Source: a virus
IMG/VR virus record: IMGVR_UViG_3300024529_000001
Coordinates: 1 to 53,921 of that record
Reading direction: 5' to 3' (one strand)
DNA: 53,921 nt
In this document: positions 37,401 through 45,488 of the stretch, piece after piece
How the letters are laid out: each line of letters opens with the position of its first letter
How positions within the stretch are numbered: the stretch's first letter is position 1
The notes under the pieces: generated by a model
What the model was told of the DNA's origin: nothing
Seen by the model: the letters and a program-made list of their open reading frames with translations, nothing else
The model's database searches: none
Translations under genes and position numbers: made by a program

Positions 37401-37657
37401 CCTTTACCTATTTGTTGCAACAATAATTCTTGATTTCCCGATATAACTTGCAACATTATACTTGGTGTTAATTGCATAAGAGATAATGCTGTTAAAGGTA
37501 CTACACCGTCTTCTATTGAAGCATTATAATAAGTATCAATAATATTTTCAACATTAATTAACTCATCTTTTTGAAAAGATTGTTTAGCAAAAGCTGAAGC
37601 AACACCTAAAACTGCTATTTGCTGTTCTTCATTTAATATTACACATTTAACAGACAT
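25418..37657 (-). CDS. Giant crAss-type virion RNA polymerase polyprotein
   Basis: The product is 4079 aa. The RNA polymerase catalytic loop is GSDFDVDK (D2811, D2813, D2815), the DxDxD that holds Mg in the double-psi beta-barrel of beta'-like polymerases and in crAss-like virion polymerases. Upstream modules: PD-(D/E)XK nuclease (about 720-860; D800, D815-x-K817), cpYpsA-like SLOG Rossmann fold (about 905-1070; GGQTGVD 913-919), NADAR (about 1085-1235; SVEHAYQ with E1116) and HESWH (1318-1322), a zincin motif. Downstream is a second SLOG-like fold (about 3170-3240; IVGDMPGVDERF). It ends in Asn-Cys. Likely injected to transcribe early genes; roles of the other modules are inferred. Confidence 0.88.
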   Translation of the reverse strand: MSVKCVILNEEQQIAVLGVASAFAKQSFQKDELINVENIIDTYYNASIEDGVVPLTALSLMQLTPSIMLQVISGNQELLLQQIGKGFSLDNLGKLVEEFSDFNKFFKYFKIDPSTLSRKQKKKLKRNNAGNSIDEKSRVTNVIFDAKPQDVASTITRPHLYAALSSQQGILDKENTFYKNLKKAFALALDKSDNLSMSDLTFGGHTGFKITLMSQTMLRKEDLRPDHLRRITDKEHIDYRWDEKLKKDVVQKKQTLAQRKVDYQNGISAVITDNNGNILYFKEDDSGNYNVVSAEEGIASYDNVRRTFGNKENFYRGLASFQDVAKKTGESVKEVKKRFDADWKAVDDAIKYIQSDKKNNKVITEITTVNPGHAVVNYEEKVPLSEINFNETLPFDIEIEKVGENKGKAVIKVSDPFTPNIPIDYLLLKDTKYADFIKELLLNDDLDIKALERIKLIKQYTYISDYKYSYDKKNPKELIVKNKKGDVYTKKQLKKDIEKKIEGYKYSITDKNKKKIEKSFVLQLNLDSRSLGTKINDIISIENNKVETQEKDYNDFVKENFSSPFVVNAEGQVPLLGGYYTFSVSDLNNLKRNKRIIKGNTSLKNSSVANSIVVLDQIVARSENFILSPDKKTYIQLDENRNVIRTYNRVTDVISESSDTLDNLREVEKKDAFVFNDDGTINIDRNRLESSYLLDLLDNPIDKNNNTEEDAILRIKTGAVIGTTFDEIFRDYFSEDGPKLYKNFIANSEFKKNAIKRSAYKDVIDAIDYWTEENISEDEKVYSEGMLVYNDELGIAGTLDLLTINKKTGEIKIWDMKTKRAGSKFFDSGFEGSESDASKFSKQLSTYNILLNNTDGLSASELLIIPIKAASVRGEYTTYPSEFSGIEKPYKLKKLEKIPNLKPTQQVTKVISGGQTGVDQIGLEVGKALGMKTGGTAPVGFLTEAGKKDPSLAEKYGVKEITAEEQDKYAEGKTDAYTARTEMNTLNSDGTAYFATSADSAGKIATERYAKKHSKPFILNPTAEQLRKFLADNNIKTLNVAGNRGSKLTAQEKTNIKNILTTALKAQPTPQTSEVERKGTINVYWGQAESEKSTKVLSNLAPRKFTWEGREYGSVEHAYQSNKSGTFDQTTYNKYNNLKTTPGYGRKIRGKATVAQMKAADSLGLMKQLVVESFKQNPNSEPAKKLMQYENFTHNTNQLIDQAFLEGLKLAQQELESTQPAQTSEVKIKKEPKKNNTGFNSTDDLSEELYRTKPAGETQRAETKRQQKRAKQWYDSNPMSKYLPYEIISNIVNSNIYAQFTVDGITLHDGFNYTDLYHESWHGFTQLFLTLEEKSELYNEVKKDTGTFVTYKGVTKKFSEANDKEIEEYLAEDYRAYGLSGGKITKKDSPKRNNIFSRIFNFLKSLFTNTSYESAIVRPEILNSVRKLQKELYNGDFEQRNYSINNVKWGKLNYGIESLNENVENLDIQKSRVLMKSIDSFISTFINMRIDQDKNTKWSSAWHTAPEFFYKHAYQFALYKFTELRETADTEYKKELLDYAISQWGDISDLGSTKGVAAYHRNNSKYTGSLTDSLDAEAVKDLISVNTENQQWQQVIEGSSNKLSTIQSASKQILFLIKSLHKYNEDGSPKLNQIDIHELSEFNKTWSRLLKTLESIEHPEEMYDALKKASKADANVAGTINELLKKLGDPNLAKADSEVDIWTDFWQVFNKSRVPLEQITVKLNTKKEIKSESGKKDYESILEYELTSGAAHGNLQKIRANFSSFFKSIKRDPNKYITEIKIKGRGKVPVLKTGENTKFRRTYPDYYAAQKNPFTFLKNIGFNLDNNNLLINEINNKEKYKESIKYIYTALIDKKRKGLIFDIIKDLSSETARVTEILNAESKFSDKYSNFSVNNANNDLQNEHTYNGTVNRIVNAINKSKTYSELVSKPYMSFLDFRNNPSVLSNGILNSIFDIGNGEGPKLIDKTTKKEIVLKLTNLSGVAKVKDEILDKSNVTADLTDNDKLIQDIHDTIIRGNPEFPRHASKSTSLAASPSRVKNSGKNKHVYIDSVEFSKDYEKTIKFYDGENFSEVVTTDGTVKTINKIIDHIIADIKKIEIIKKGGQPEVLGYTVGTNKIKAKGTELYTFKGMISEELYDNIQDQLDMDVLDKEYDTVEEFLDDDYDLNWSLRDWLTLDLNDYLNNVYEQTYQKFNEMPFISESLENKISKELGEYTDEKLSKEQMAEIIVSSYVANQMLNKFDLMTIFYGDPSQYNMLKEDFHKRNAAMASAGQIFRTDQAMYNWINNVFTAPNTSNPTRNTTYAQSLGLMSNVLLYFNGKLNTIVLKENEIESAYAENYEKAFRKYYIERYKNLKLSKTVKDDMINNAVQSAIKPYLKMEEGDGQGYLTFDAYRILGKLQGKWSKKQEELFQKIINKEDVSKYNLSEFFPVRKYQYFGPLATTNSVPLTGFHKYSLMPLIPNVIEGTNLEKLHNKMTRENITYGTYGSGSKISTITENGENSLLYKGDIKPTESREFNEESKFISNPIYLEYLKDQIDIHPEFKRKATFSTQFRKLVELNIFEKGRAISKKMKAFATTYENLLEQKIESTKKEILRESGYTLGSEDVSGLVEMVARQLKARDLAAHELDFINVDYNGEIVTDLSLSLNAPQIEKMLMALVNNKLIKSKLNGEMLVLVSNSGFESSQFTNATELDKQTYGTDGLASYQENANNGLTSAMKIKIALQGDFTKLLNLTDLKGDKIRTRERLNKVIKNEDWLNKDDNRRMITMVGVRIPVQGLNSMEFMEVGEFLPESAGNIIIPPSEMVAKSGSDFDVDKLSIYMPNLTVINGKTELIKNLDVTENKEDLENKIDFIKDQIKEKRNNWRKSKWKERKKKLSPELQIEFQEKEETFRQESKVDRKLKKQLLTTWNELYTQSLKVKGTYVTNKLYETRNAINEVENRLEALEQFYLTEEYEIFNKEEKNILKPLYEKLAENKRKLNSVGSKGIDNDTIKVIREILEQPENFIDLVLPLGNASLEALADKMAQSPAGKKKYSQYQQLNTDEGESDVLEVARIFEPIYNLYKHASNAIGKAVLGLYAVNNTFNSVYNRMGAYINDIDFNTKAIPGSSNKGKGTAEGDAKDAAMRKDANGFIGEIRKEDSSSNTSLNKIKGKINLEEVDENEDSKNILNDETSVVMLARNASYKYTDLSEYTKQKIVEQAKRGVTFIVGDMPGVDERFIEYLQLIDAKFTVYHTGNKPRITQKVKLKLSHNKFLKNKKEYISLSNIYDVNGTTKISDTNSQLINGAVDVEKKAWLFDINAGIENAPLLTLLTESGVPEEKAIYFISNPYVVNYIKQVRIKKSVFYELSKAYLTKQSEEASKSPFGLRLINIKAEEAVILNPLNKFPKEFNTSKKNFNFNSFKIANTEIEKYEKEIDNIEILKDIAMNGIDDNNREVAQAAFYHYLKLRAPSNEMTQIKTNLTYDTKKSTSLYAAFEREKAKLGLLNLNYFDPNLISKMINTSIIGLFDISEFSLKYLSNLFELRNHPDINNHLSNEIASGSVPLKKMGMTNDVDGKERFVNIFKNDLVSFMFQNKIRESFLPKIVDGKLVLSGLKVEKDLKIEYVQNLKQGVAIKDDVIYVNSNKLNSDFLDAKKDPKIGRYITSFDDYFEFALQKELLKSSTTAEDLYDDKYFTDLYDEYVAEEETEKKKESLKKVYDFYLNQKTLDNIYNKQKLFKSTNTYAVRLSEILDKHPDLINQYEILSNLVIDKGNYVTNLKYNEKIDDGETFENYYLNVSELMDPNIKKVENEEDNKMITEFFKDFPFFAFFQTGQDINSPLSLVRGVPNEKILEVLKSAHKDVIDMFNDKTYDGRMKSAEYLDSFTKSLINKYEDQNQKAWRFKNWTEKTSNLKETLTDINNIYINNSSIQLINTYRKNGAYIDSLVEKTENTNELIVLPVQNENFYLNNKAYKIKSKNYVDGNMGIILNDIQNDENFEFNKENIDTDIDYYVTEMNNGNKLLFLSSGYGENLYRKAPKTYQYLSEQLYKKFGYINPKSIENSVITDNINNSQNITNKMLEDNIENSINQILEIFDQNC
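33981..34005. repeat. Linker repeat copy A (NADAR side)
   Basis: ACCTCACTAGTTTGTG plus CTGGTTGAG. The first 16 bases are identical to copy B and the rest differs by a 3-base gap and one change. On the coding (minus) strand it encodes a QPAQTSEV linker that ends the NADAR module of the 4079-aa protein. Confidence 0.7.
34434..34461. repeat. Linker repeat copy B (between SLOG and NADAR)
   Basis: ACCTCACTAGTTTGTG plus GTGTTGGTTGAG, encoding AQPTPQTSEV. A weaker third relative (TTGTTGTGTTGGTT, about 34940-34953, encoding KPTQQVTKV) precedes the SLOG module, so each of the two NAD-related modules is bracketed by the same linker. Confidence 0.7.
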
Positions 37658-37674
37658 ATTCTAAAATATTTAAC

Positions 37675-40600
37675 TTAACAATTATTTTTAGTTTTATTAC
37701 TTGAATTTTTCATTGCAGCAAGCGGATCTATTGCATCATCAAATCCTTTTTTGATTTGGTCATTAGAAATTTCTATATTATTTTGATTTTCATTTGCTGC
37801 ACCAGCTTCCCCATCAGTTGGATTTACATCATCATCTTCAATAGGAGCAGTATCATTAATAAGTTTAAAACTTTTATCTTTCATAATTTCTTCTGTAAAT
37901 TCATATTCTTCTAAATCAGCAATGTTAACAGATTTATATAATATTTCATCATTTGTTTTATTCATAATATAATATTTTTTTCTTTTATATTTAAATACCT
38001 GACCTACTTCAATATCTTCAATAGGCACATTAGATAATACTTCATTTAAATACTCATTTAAGATTTCATCAATATCATTTATTTCATCATTATATAATTT
38101 TATTTCATCTTTACCTTTTCCAATTTTATCATTATTTGATGTAAATTCATTTGTCCATCTTTCAAATTCTTGATCTGCATTTGATCCAGCTTTTTTAAGT
38201 CTATCTTTTATTTCATTTATATAATTTGAAATTATACTTTGTCTTTCATGTTCATCTATATCTGGAGTTGTTTTCATTCTTTCAAATGAATATACATTCA
38301 TTTTACCTTGACCTTCAAAATAATTTTTTAAAGTTTGAGGCATATAAACAGTCAATAAATCTGTACCTTCTTGATATTCATATTTTTCAGTATTAACTTT
38401 ATCTGCTTTTGTAGGATAATTTTTTAATATACCTCTTAATGTATTTAATTTATTTTCTCTACCTAAAACTTCATCAAAACTAATGTAACCAAAATATTTT
38501 AATTTAAGACTATTTTTAGCATCTATAAAGGTTTGTCCTTTATCTTTCACTTCGTCTAAATTTTTTATTTTATTGTTCACACCTTTAAAAAAGTATCCTG
38601 ACCTTGCATCTGGATCTAATTCATTTATTATTTCATCATTTAATGTAATAGTTAAATCTGTAGGTTGAGATTCAGATGATAATTGTGCTAGTTTATTTTC
38701 TAATCCTTCTATTTTTGCATTTTGAGCTTGAATTATAGGACTACTACTTTCATAGTCATCTAACAACTCTTCTAATTGTTTGTAAGCATTTTTTATGGCT
38801 TCTTCTAATTTTTCTATTTCAGTAAGCTTTTTCTTTTTAGTTTTTATTTTTGGGTCACCTTTTTTATTTTTAAAAGTATTTATAATTCCTGTTATAATTT
38901 TTTTATTCTTTTTGTCTTTGTACCAATTTTGAAATTCACCACCTTCTAAATTGTCTATATCAATATTATTTGTTTCTGCAAACTTTAAAAATCTGTTTTG
39001 TAACTTTTCAAATAATTCTTTTGGAAGATCTTCAATTGCAGTATCTACAGATAATTCTTTTTCATCCTCTTTTCCTTTCCCTTTTTCCTCCCCTTCTTCT
39101 TCTTCTACTACTACATCCGTTGTCACATTTATACTAGGTAATTTAGATTCTTTTAAGAATTCATCAACTACCTTTTGTATTTCCGCTAAATCTTTTTCAT
39201 CAGTTACTTCCTGTCCTGCATTTTCTTTATCATCAAACTTATAATAAAAAGGTATTTTTTGATTCATACCACTATTGCCTTTAGTTATTACTGGTAACCA
39301 AATTGGCTGTATCCAATAACCCGCATCCCATAATTTATTTGCAAAAATATTTCCGTTTAAAAGATTTCTATATTTATCATATGCATATCTTAAATCTTCT
39401 TCTTTGTTACTAAAATTTCTTTGAAATTCTTTAAAGGCATTTTGTCTAAACTTTTCAAATCCTCCTGGATTCAAAAGTATATTAACTGCATTTTCTAGAT
39501 TTAAAGCATCTGACTCAAGCTCATGATGATCAAGTATAAGTTCAAATGATTCTCTTATTTTATCACTTGTTATATATTCTCCATTTGATCTTGCCAAAAC
39601 TTTTAAGTAATCTTCATATAAATCAAAAAGATCATTAACTACCCTTTCAGTATTTTTTGCATTTTGAACGCTTAAATAAGAAATATTATTTTTTGATACT
39701 GTAACAGTTTTACCATCTGACCTTTTAACTTTTACTTTACCATCATCTAGTTCTTCTATAATAGTTCCTTTAATTTTTTGTTTTTTACCATTTAAAGTTC
39801 CTTCATATTGAATCTCAGTTTCATCAGCTGGTTTATCTTTTTTCTTTTTCTTAAATTCTTCTTTTATTTCTGATAGTTTAGTATTGAATGTCTCTAATTT
39901 TTCTCTTTTATCCTTAAGATTTTTAAGTTGTTTTTTCTGAGACTTGGTCATTGATTCATTTTGCTCTCTTGAAAATATATCAGAATTTAATATATCCAAC
40001 TCTTGATTCATACTAATTTCATTTAATAGTATAGTAAAATCAGTTGATGATACTTTTGACAAAGGTTTATTTGAACTAATAGTATTTGCTATATTAGTCA
40101 TCCTTTCTAATGTCTTATCAAAACTATATTGCATAAATACAAGTTTATCTTTTGCGTCTTCAAATGATATATAATTTTCTTCTGCTTGCTCTCTTTCTAT
40201 AGTATCTGGTTTAAATGCATTTGGATTAAATGGATTTACTTCTTGATCTGCTATTGTTTTTCTTTTCTTTATATTTTCAGCATTATCTAAAACACTTTGT
40301 AACTTAGCTCTTAAATCAGTATTTTCTAATTCTTCAAGAGTCATAGAAGAACTAAAAGCTTCTTGTAAAGATTGATCATCTAATTCTTGAAATTGTTTTA
40401 TTCTGTCTACAAAACCATCATATAAACCTAATTTTAATACACTAGATACATGAGTATATTGTTGAGTATTAACAAGGTCCCTATATGCTTTAACATCTCC
40501 ACTTTTTATTGCATCAATTTTAGCTTGTTCAATTCTTGTTTGATTTACTACATTATCTTGTAAGGCGTTTGCATATTTAAGAGGACTACTAAAAACTTCA

Positions 40601-42387
40601 TTTAGCATTTTTATATTTGCTTCTCTTACATCTTCTTCTTTTTTTTGATTTGCTTTATATTTAGCAGCTCTACTTCCTGTTCTAGCATAAACATCTAGAG
40701 CAGCGGATTTAGCTCCTCCAGTAAACCCTACTAATCCACCCATTGTAAATCCAGACATAAACACTCCAAAGCCTTCCATACTTTTCATAGTGTTCATTCC
40801 TTGTATCATAGTATTATAATAACCTCCTCTTTCTAATTCATCTTTAACATAGTAATCAGTTAATCCTGCAGCAATTCCTTCTTGATATAATTCTTGAACA
40901 CCTTCTGCCCAGTTTCTTGAAGTGTATTTTCCTATATTTCTTGCAATATTTTTAGGTTTATAAAATCTTTTTAACCAAGGTTTTGCAGTAAAATTTTCAA
41001 TTGTTGCTGAACCACCTTTTGCTACTTTTGAAACATCAGCAATCTGACCTCCAGGAAGCTTAGATTTAAATCTTCTAAAAGGTTGCATTATACCATCAAA
41101 TACAATTTGGTTAGTTCCATATATTAATGGAAAATTCCAAAGTAAAGTTTCATATCCAGCTTTCTTAGAATCATGTGTTATTGATTTTACTTGTTCTTCT
41201 GAAATAGGACCTTCTTGTTTATCAAGTTCTTCATATCTTTTTTTAGAAACTTCTAGTTCAACTAAACCTGCTTCAAGTTTAGACTCAGCTAATGCCATAT
41301 TAACATTACGCACATCTCTAACCATAGCTCCAAACATAGTGTAGCCATCAATAAAATCAACAGCATTTTCAGTTGATTTAACTTTGTTTGCTGCACTTTT
41401 TGCAGCTAATAATCTTCCTGTACCTATACTACCTTCAAGTGGATTTATAATTTTTCCAGTGTTTTTAACTGTATTCCATGCTACTCTAGCTGCACCAAGT
41501 TCATTAATTTTTTTCATGTCACTAATGAGTCCTCCTCCTACTCTTCCAAACTTACCAATTGAACTCATTCTTGCACTTGCCTGTATACCTTGTTTAAATC
41601 TAAATGCCCCATGTGCCATTTTTGCTAAAAAAGGAGTAGCTCCAGCACCACCTGCAGGAGCAGTACCTATACCAGCTAAAGCAGCACCAAAAACTAATGC
41701 AGCTTCTTCTGCCATAAATGCTCCAATCATACCAAAGGTCATTCCTGAATTTATAACAGTATTATTTGCCCAAGAAGCAATACCTTCTCTAGATGAACTA
41801 CCAATAGCCATTGCTCTTTCCATTCCTCTTGCACCTTCAAGATCAGAACCTGTTATGTCACCAGAAAATATATCACCATAACTTGTAAAATAATTTTTAA
41901 AACCAACTCCAAAAACATTCCAAAATTGATTATTACCTCTTTGCCAATCTTTCCATCCAGAACTATGATTATTATATAAAGTTTCATTATCTCTAAAAGG
42001 AGAAAATCCTAATTTTTGAAATAAACCAGAATCTGTATGACTTGAATATCTTTCAAAGTTGTAACCATCATAATCTGCATTGTAAGTACCAACAGCACCT
42101 GCTATATTATCATCTGTAGAATTACTTATAGCATTTGAAATATTATTATTAAAACGAGCCACTGGATCATCAACTACTTGACGTGGAGGATTATTTAAAT
42201 TACCAGCTTCAGTATTTGAAATTGCTATATTCTTATATGGACCATTATCCCACGGAGATTCAGGACTTAGTAAATCAGGAAAATTTGGAGTTAAATCAGG
42301 TTGATTAACATCCATATTCAGACCTTGATTAGAAGGATTAAATAAAGAACTATTATCTAGTTCTGGAATATCTTGTTCTTCATCCAT
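37675..42387 (-). CDS. Large virion protein with membrane-active segments
   Basis: The product is 1570 aa. The first 110 residues are polar and Pro/Asn-rich. Residues about 205-260 are Ala/Gly-rich and hydrophobic (TFGMIGAFMAEEAALVFGAA), and a second Gly-rich hydrophobic stretch lies near 540-560. The middle is helical with coiled-coil segments. A small SH3/KOW-like beta segment (KGTIIEELDDGKVKVKRSDG) and a second one near the C-terminus (GQVFKYKRKKYYIM) are visible. It ends KNNC, sharing the terminal Asn-Cys with the 4079-aa protein. Its genes on both sides are giant virion proteins, so a DNA-ejection or membrane-pore cargo protein is the likely role. Confidence 0.6.
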   Translation of the reverse strand: MDEEQDIPELDNSSLFNPSNQGLNMDVNQPDLTPNFPDLLSPESPWDNGPYKNIAISNTEAGNLNNPPRQVVDDPVARFNNNISNAISNSTDDNIAGAVGTYNADYDGYNFERYSSHTDSGLFQKLGFSPFRDNETLYNNHSSGWKDWQRGNNQFWNVFGVGFKNYFTSYGDIFSGDITGSDLEGARGMERAMAIGSSSREGIASWANNTVINSGMTFGMIGAFMAEEAALVFGAALAGIGTAPAGGAGATPFLAKMAHGAFRFKQGIQASARMSSIGKFGRVGGGLISDMKKINELGAARVAWNTVKNTGKIINPLEGSIGTGRLLAAKSAANKVKSTENAVDFIDGYTMFGAMVRDVRNVNMALAESKLEAGLVELEVSKKRYEELDKQEGPISEEQVKSITHDSKKAGYETLLWNFPLIYGTNQIVFDGIMQPFRRFKSKLPGGQIADVSKVAKGGSATIENFTAKPWLKRFYKPKNIARNIGKYTSRNWAEGVQELYQEGIAAGLTDYYVKDELERGGYYNTMIQGMNTMKSMEGFGVFMSGFTMGGLVGFTGGAKSAALDVYARTGSRAAKYKANQKKEEDVREANIKMLNEVFSSPLKYANALQDNVVNQTRIEQAKIDAIKSGDVKAYRDLVNTQQYTHVSSVLKLGLYDGFVDRIKQFQELDDQSLQEAFSSSMTLEELENTDLRAKLQSVLDNAENIKKRKTIADQEVNPFNPNAFKPDTIEREQAEENYISFEDAKDKLVFMQYSFDKTLERMTNIANTISSNKPLSKVSSTDFTILLNEISMNQELDILNSDIFSREQNESMTKSQKKQLKNLKDKREKLETFNTKLSEIKEEFKKKKKDKPADETEIQYEGTLNGKKQKIKGTIIEELDDGKVKVKRSDGKTVTVSKNNISYLSVQNAKNTERVVNDLFDLYEDYLKVLARSNGEYITSDKIRESFELILDHHELESDALNLENAVNILLNPGGFEKFRQNAFKEFQRNFSNKEEDLRYAYDKYRNLLNGNIFANKLWDAGYWIQPIWLPVITKGNSGMNQKIPFYYKFDDKENAGQEVTDEKDLAEIQKVVDEFLKESKLPSINVTTDVVVEEEEGEEKGKGKEDEKELSVDTAIEDLPKELFEKLQNRFLKFAETNNIDIDNLEGGEFQNWYKDKKNKKIITGIINTFKNKKGDPKIKTKKKKLTEIEKLEEAIKNAYKQLEELLDDYESSSPIIQAQNAKIEGLENKLAQLSSESQPTDLTITLNDEIINELDPDARSGYFFKGVNNKIKNLDEVKDKGQTFIDAKNSLKLKYFGYISFDEVLGRENKLNTLRGILKNYPTKADKVNTEKYEYQEGTDLLTVYMPQTLKNYFEGQGKMNVYSFERMKTTPDIDEHERQSIISNYINEIKDRLKKAGSNADQEFERWTNEFTSNNDKIGKGKDEIKLYNDEINDIDEILNEYLNEVLSNVPIEDIEVGQVFKYKRKKYYIMNKTNDEILYKSVNIADLEEYEFTEEIMKDKSFKLINDTAPIEDDDVNPTDGEAGAANENQNNIEISNDQIKKGFDDAIDPLAAMKNSSNKTKNNC

Positions 42388-42392
42388 ATGAA

Positions 42393-45300
42393 TTATTTCT
42401 TAATAGAATTATTATAATCATTAATAACACTAATATTATAAGATTCATTTTCTTGTAATATTGCCCATAAATTATTAAACATCTCATCAGCATTATAATC
42501 TTCATCAATTAGTTCAGAATGAGAGTATGGTACTGAAACATCAGTTAACATATCATCACCGTTTTTATCTTTAATTATTTTATTAGTTAATACTGTACCC
42601 TTAACAACTAAATATCTTTGACCATTCTCTTCAACAACATTAGCAAATGTAGTTCCTGAAGTATTTGAAAACTCAGTAATTTTAATTTCATTTAATAAAT
42701 TTTGATCAATTCTATCTTCTTTAGAAACATAAAGATCTACATCTTCTATTTGATCTTTTGGAACTTTATATATAATACCTTTATTATATTCACTCCAATC
42801 ATATGTAGCTCCTTGTAAGTTTTCAGTTCCTGAATGTTTTTTTACAAAGTCAAGACTAGGTGTAACTTTAAAATAAGAATAATCAGGATCTGCATCAGTT
42901 CCCTCATCTAAAGGAAATAAAGGATTAAACTCAACTTTAAAATCATAACCTTTACTATTATTATCAGTTAAGTCATCTAATACTAAATCTGATATAGCAG
43001 ATTTTTTAGAGTCATTTGATGATATATCCCCCTCAATAATAGTTTCTATATTAGGATTATTTTTTATAATATCTGCAATTTGAAAAACTTCTTCATTTGC
43101 AGGTGAATCATCAAATTTTGTATTAATGTTCATTAAAGTAGTTTTTGCTGTTAATTCATTTCCACCTTTAGTATCAATTCCATCAAAACGAGGAACATGT
43201 TGTGCAGCAAACTCAAAAAATCCATTTGAAGCACTTTTATAAATATCTACTGCATGATATGTTGCAATATCTTTCCAGTCTTTTTTTAGTTTTTTTGGTA
43301 TACCCATCAATGTTGATCCTGAAGTCCAATATTTTGTTACTTCATCTCCAAACTCTTTATAAAATCCTGTTCCTCCTCCTTGAATACCTGTTACTTGACC
43401 CTTTTTTACTAAATACAAATAATCTTTTATAAATTCATCTTCTGTTTTTAAAGTACTACCAACTGGTGCTTTAAAATCAATAAGCATTGAATTTATTTGT
43501 TCAACACTTAATTCATCTTTTTTAGGATATAGATTATGCATAGTTTCATAATCTCCATCATATTTTTTTCCATCTTTTTCTCCCTTATAAAATATATCAA
43601 TATTCTTATCTATAGCAGTTTGTGTTTGCTTATTTACTTTAATTATTTTATTATTAGATTTAGCCATTTCTCTTCTCACTGAACTTAAATTGTATTCTGT
43701 ATTATTCCATGCTTCTTTTGCTTTATCATCTAACATATTTGGATATAAACCAGCATTTTTAGCTTCAGGGGAATTTAAATCAGGTTGATAATCATGATAA
43801 TTATTTATTAAACCGTCTATATAAGAATTTACCATTTGAATACTAGGTTTCCCTTCACCAGCATTATCAGGAAGTGCGGAGATCATCTCTTTTAACGCTG
43901 AAGGTCCCATAGTATTTATTGTATCAGGATCAGTAATACCTAAAATATCATATAAACCAGGAGCTGTTAATTTATATAAATCTGAATTTTGTGATATATT
44001 ATCTATAAAAAGCTGAGGATAATTTTTAGTATAATATTTTATTTTTTCACCTTCGTCATTACTTACTTCTTCAACTAATGTTATTAATTCTTTTCCTTGA
44101 TCTGCCAATGGTTTTTTATTTAACTTTTGATTAATTGAATTATTAGTTCTTATTTTATTTACTCTATCTTCATATGCAATTTTAGCTTTTTCTTCTTTAG
44201 TTAGCTTTTTATTTTTACCACCTTCTAATTTATTTTTAGCAATCATTTTTATTATATCCAGATCATGCTGACGTTCCATTCTATTAAGAGCTAATTCATG
44301 ATCATATCCTGATTTTGCAAACTGATTTATTTTAACTTCTTGTTTTACTCTTCCTTCTTGCCAAGATTTAGCAAAACCGTTTATTTCAGTTTGTAATAAC
44401 TCTTGTGCTACAATACTATTGATTCTATCTTTATATGTATTAATATCATTTATATCAATACCATTAGTTAAAAGATAATTTACTTTTACTAATCTTTGTT
44501 TTTCTGCTTCAACTACTTGTTTTTCACTTTGTAATTGAGCAACTCTTTCAGTTTTTAAATTATTATTAGGAGATTCATGGTTTTTAAGATACTTTTCAAA
44601 CAAACTTAACTCTTGATCAACTTCATTAGAAACTCTATTAATTTGTAAATCTTGTTCATCATAAATATCATATAAAGCGTTTAAAGCATTCATCGCATAT
44701 TTTGATTCAGCTTCTTCAGGAGTAGCAAAATATTTTTCATTTTCACCTAACCAATTTCTTTTTTGCAAATCAGCTTTAACATTATAATAAGATGTGTATT
44801 TAGGATCATTTGCAAACACACTATTTAAATAACTAGTTAAAGGAGCTTTTAGTGCTTCACCGTTTTCAGTAGTAAATATATATTGACCTTTGTTTCCTTC
44901 AAAAGTTACAACTTTAGTTTCAAACCCTGCATCTTTTAATAACTTAGTAGCATCTTTAGCTAAGTTTTGAGCAGGAACATATGAAGGTGCTCGCATTGAT
45001 AAAGCTTCTTCATCTGTAGAATTAGCGTAATCTTGAGCTTGATAATTTAAATGTTGAACACCACCATCCCAATACATTCCATCACATTTTTCTGGATCAG
45101 TACATCTCTTTAGTGCATCAGCTTGACCATATGAAGATTTTAATTTCTTAGTATATGAAACATCATGTATAAAGTTCTCATTTTCATATAAAGGTTTAAA
45201 CAAGTCTGTTGCTGCTCTTAAGTTTTGTTGATTAGATAAATCAACAGAAGATAATCTTTTAATTTCAAAATCAGCAAGTTTTAAAAACTCATCTCTCATT

Positions 45301-45485
45301 TGAATATCACTAGGACGTGTTAAATCACTATTAAATAAGCTACCATATAATGAATTAACTTTATCAAAATTAGTATCATATTGTTTTTGTCTACGTAACA
45401 AAGCATTTTGATACAACTGCAAATTAGGTTGCCATGGTTGTATTTGTGGTACGTATTCTGGTATGTCTTTAATATATTGTGGCAT
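42393..45485 (-). CDS. crAss-type virion cargo/structural protein, 1030 aa
   Basis: The N-terminal region (1-110) is rich in Gln, Tyr and Asn (QPWQPNLQLYQNALLRRQKQ) and helical. It is followed by a Cys-containing loop (CTDPEKCDGMYWDGG) and a long coiled-coil region (about 270-440). The C-terminal 300 residues look beta-rich. No enzyme motif is seen. Its position between the 1213-aa protein and the membrane-active protein is typical of the crAss structural run upstream of the RNA polymerase genes. The promoter-like element TTTGTATATTTACA ends only three bases before the ATG. Confidence 0.65.
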   Translation of the reverse strand: MPQYIKDIPEYVPQIQPWQPNLQLYQNALLRRQKQYDTNFDKVNSLYGSLFNSDLTRPSDIQMRDEFLKLADFEIKRLSSVDLSNQQNLRAATDLFKPLYENENFIHDVSYTKKLKSSYGQADALKRCTDPEKCDGMYWDGGVQHLNYQAQDYANSTDEEALSMRAPSYVPAQNLAKDATKLLKDAGFETKVVTFEGNKGQYIFTTENGEALKAPLTSYLNSVFANDPKYTSYYNVKADLQKRNWLGENEKYFATPEEAESKYAMNALNALYDIYDEQDLQINRVSNEVDQELSLFEKYLKNHESPNNNLKTERVAQLQSEKQVVEAEKQRLVKVNYLLTNGIDINDINTYKDRINSIVAQELLQTEINGFAKSWQEGRVKQEVKINQFAKSGYDHELALNRMERQHDLDIIKMIAKNKLEGGKNKKLTKEEKAKIAYEDRVNKIRTNNSINQKLNKKPLADQGKELITLVEEVSNDEGEKIKYYTKNYPQLFIDNISQNSDLYKLTAPGLYDILGITDPDTINTMGPSALKEMISALPDNAGEGKPSIQMVNSYIDGLINNYHDYQPDLNSPEAKNAGLYPNMLDDKAKEAWNNTEYNLSSVRREMAKSNNKIIKVNKQTQTAIDKNIDIFYKGEKDGKKYDGDYETMHNLYPKKDELSVEQINSMLIDFKAPVGSTLKTEDEFIKDYLYLVKKGQVTGIQGGGTGFYKEFGDEVTKYWTSGSTLMGIPKKLKKDWKDIATYHAVDIYKSASNGFFEFAAQHVPRFDGIDTKGGNELTAKTTLMNINTKFDDSPANEEVFQIADIIKNNPNIETIIEGDISSNDSKKSAISDLVLDDLTDNNSKGYDFKVEFNPLFPLDEGTDADPDYSYFKVTPSLDFVKKHSGTENLQGATYDWSEYNKGIIYKVPKDQIEDVDLYVSKEDRIDQNLLNEIKITEFSNTSGTTFANVVEENGQRYLVVKGTVLTNKIIKDKNGDDMLTDVSVPYSHSELIDEDYNADEMFNNLWAILQENESYNISVINDYNNSIKK

Positions 45486-45488
45486 GAT

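Noticed and set aside
41384-41881. 165-codon ORF antisense to the 1570-aa gene, rich in Ala, Pro and Ile
   Set aside because: It mirrors the Ala/Gly-rich hydrophobic segment of the real gene on the other strand; no leader and no independent motif.
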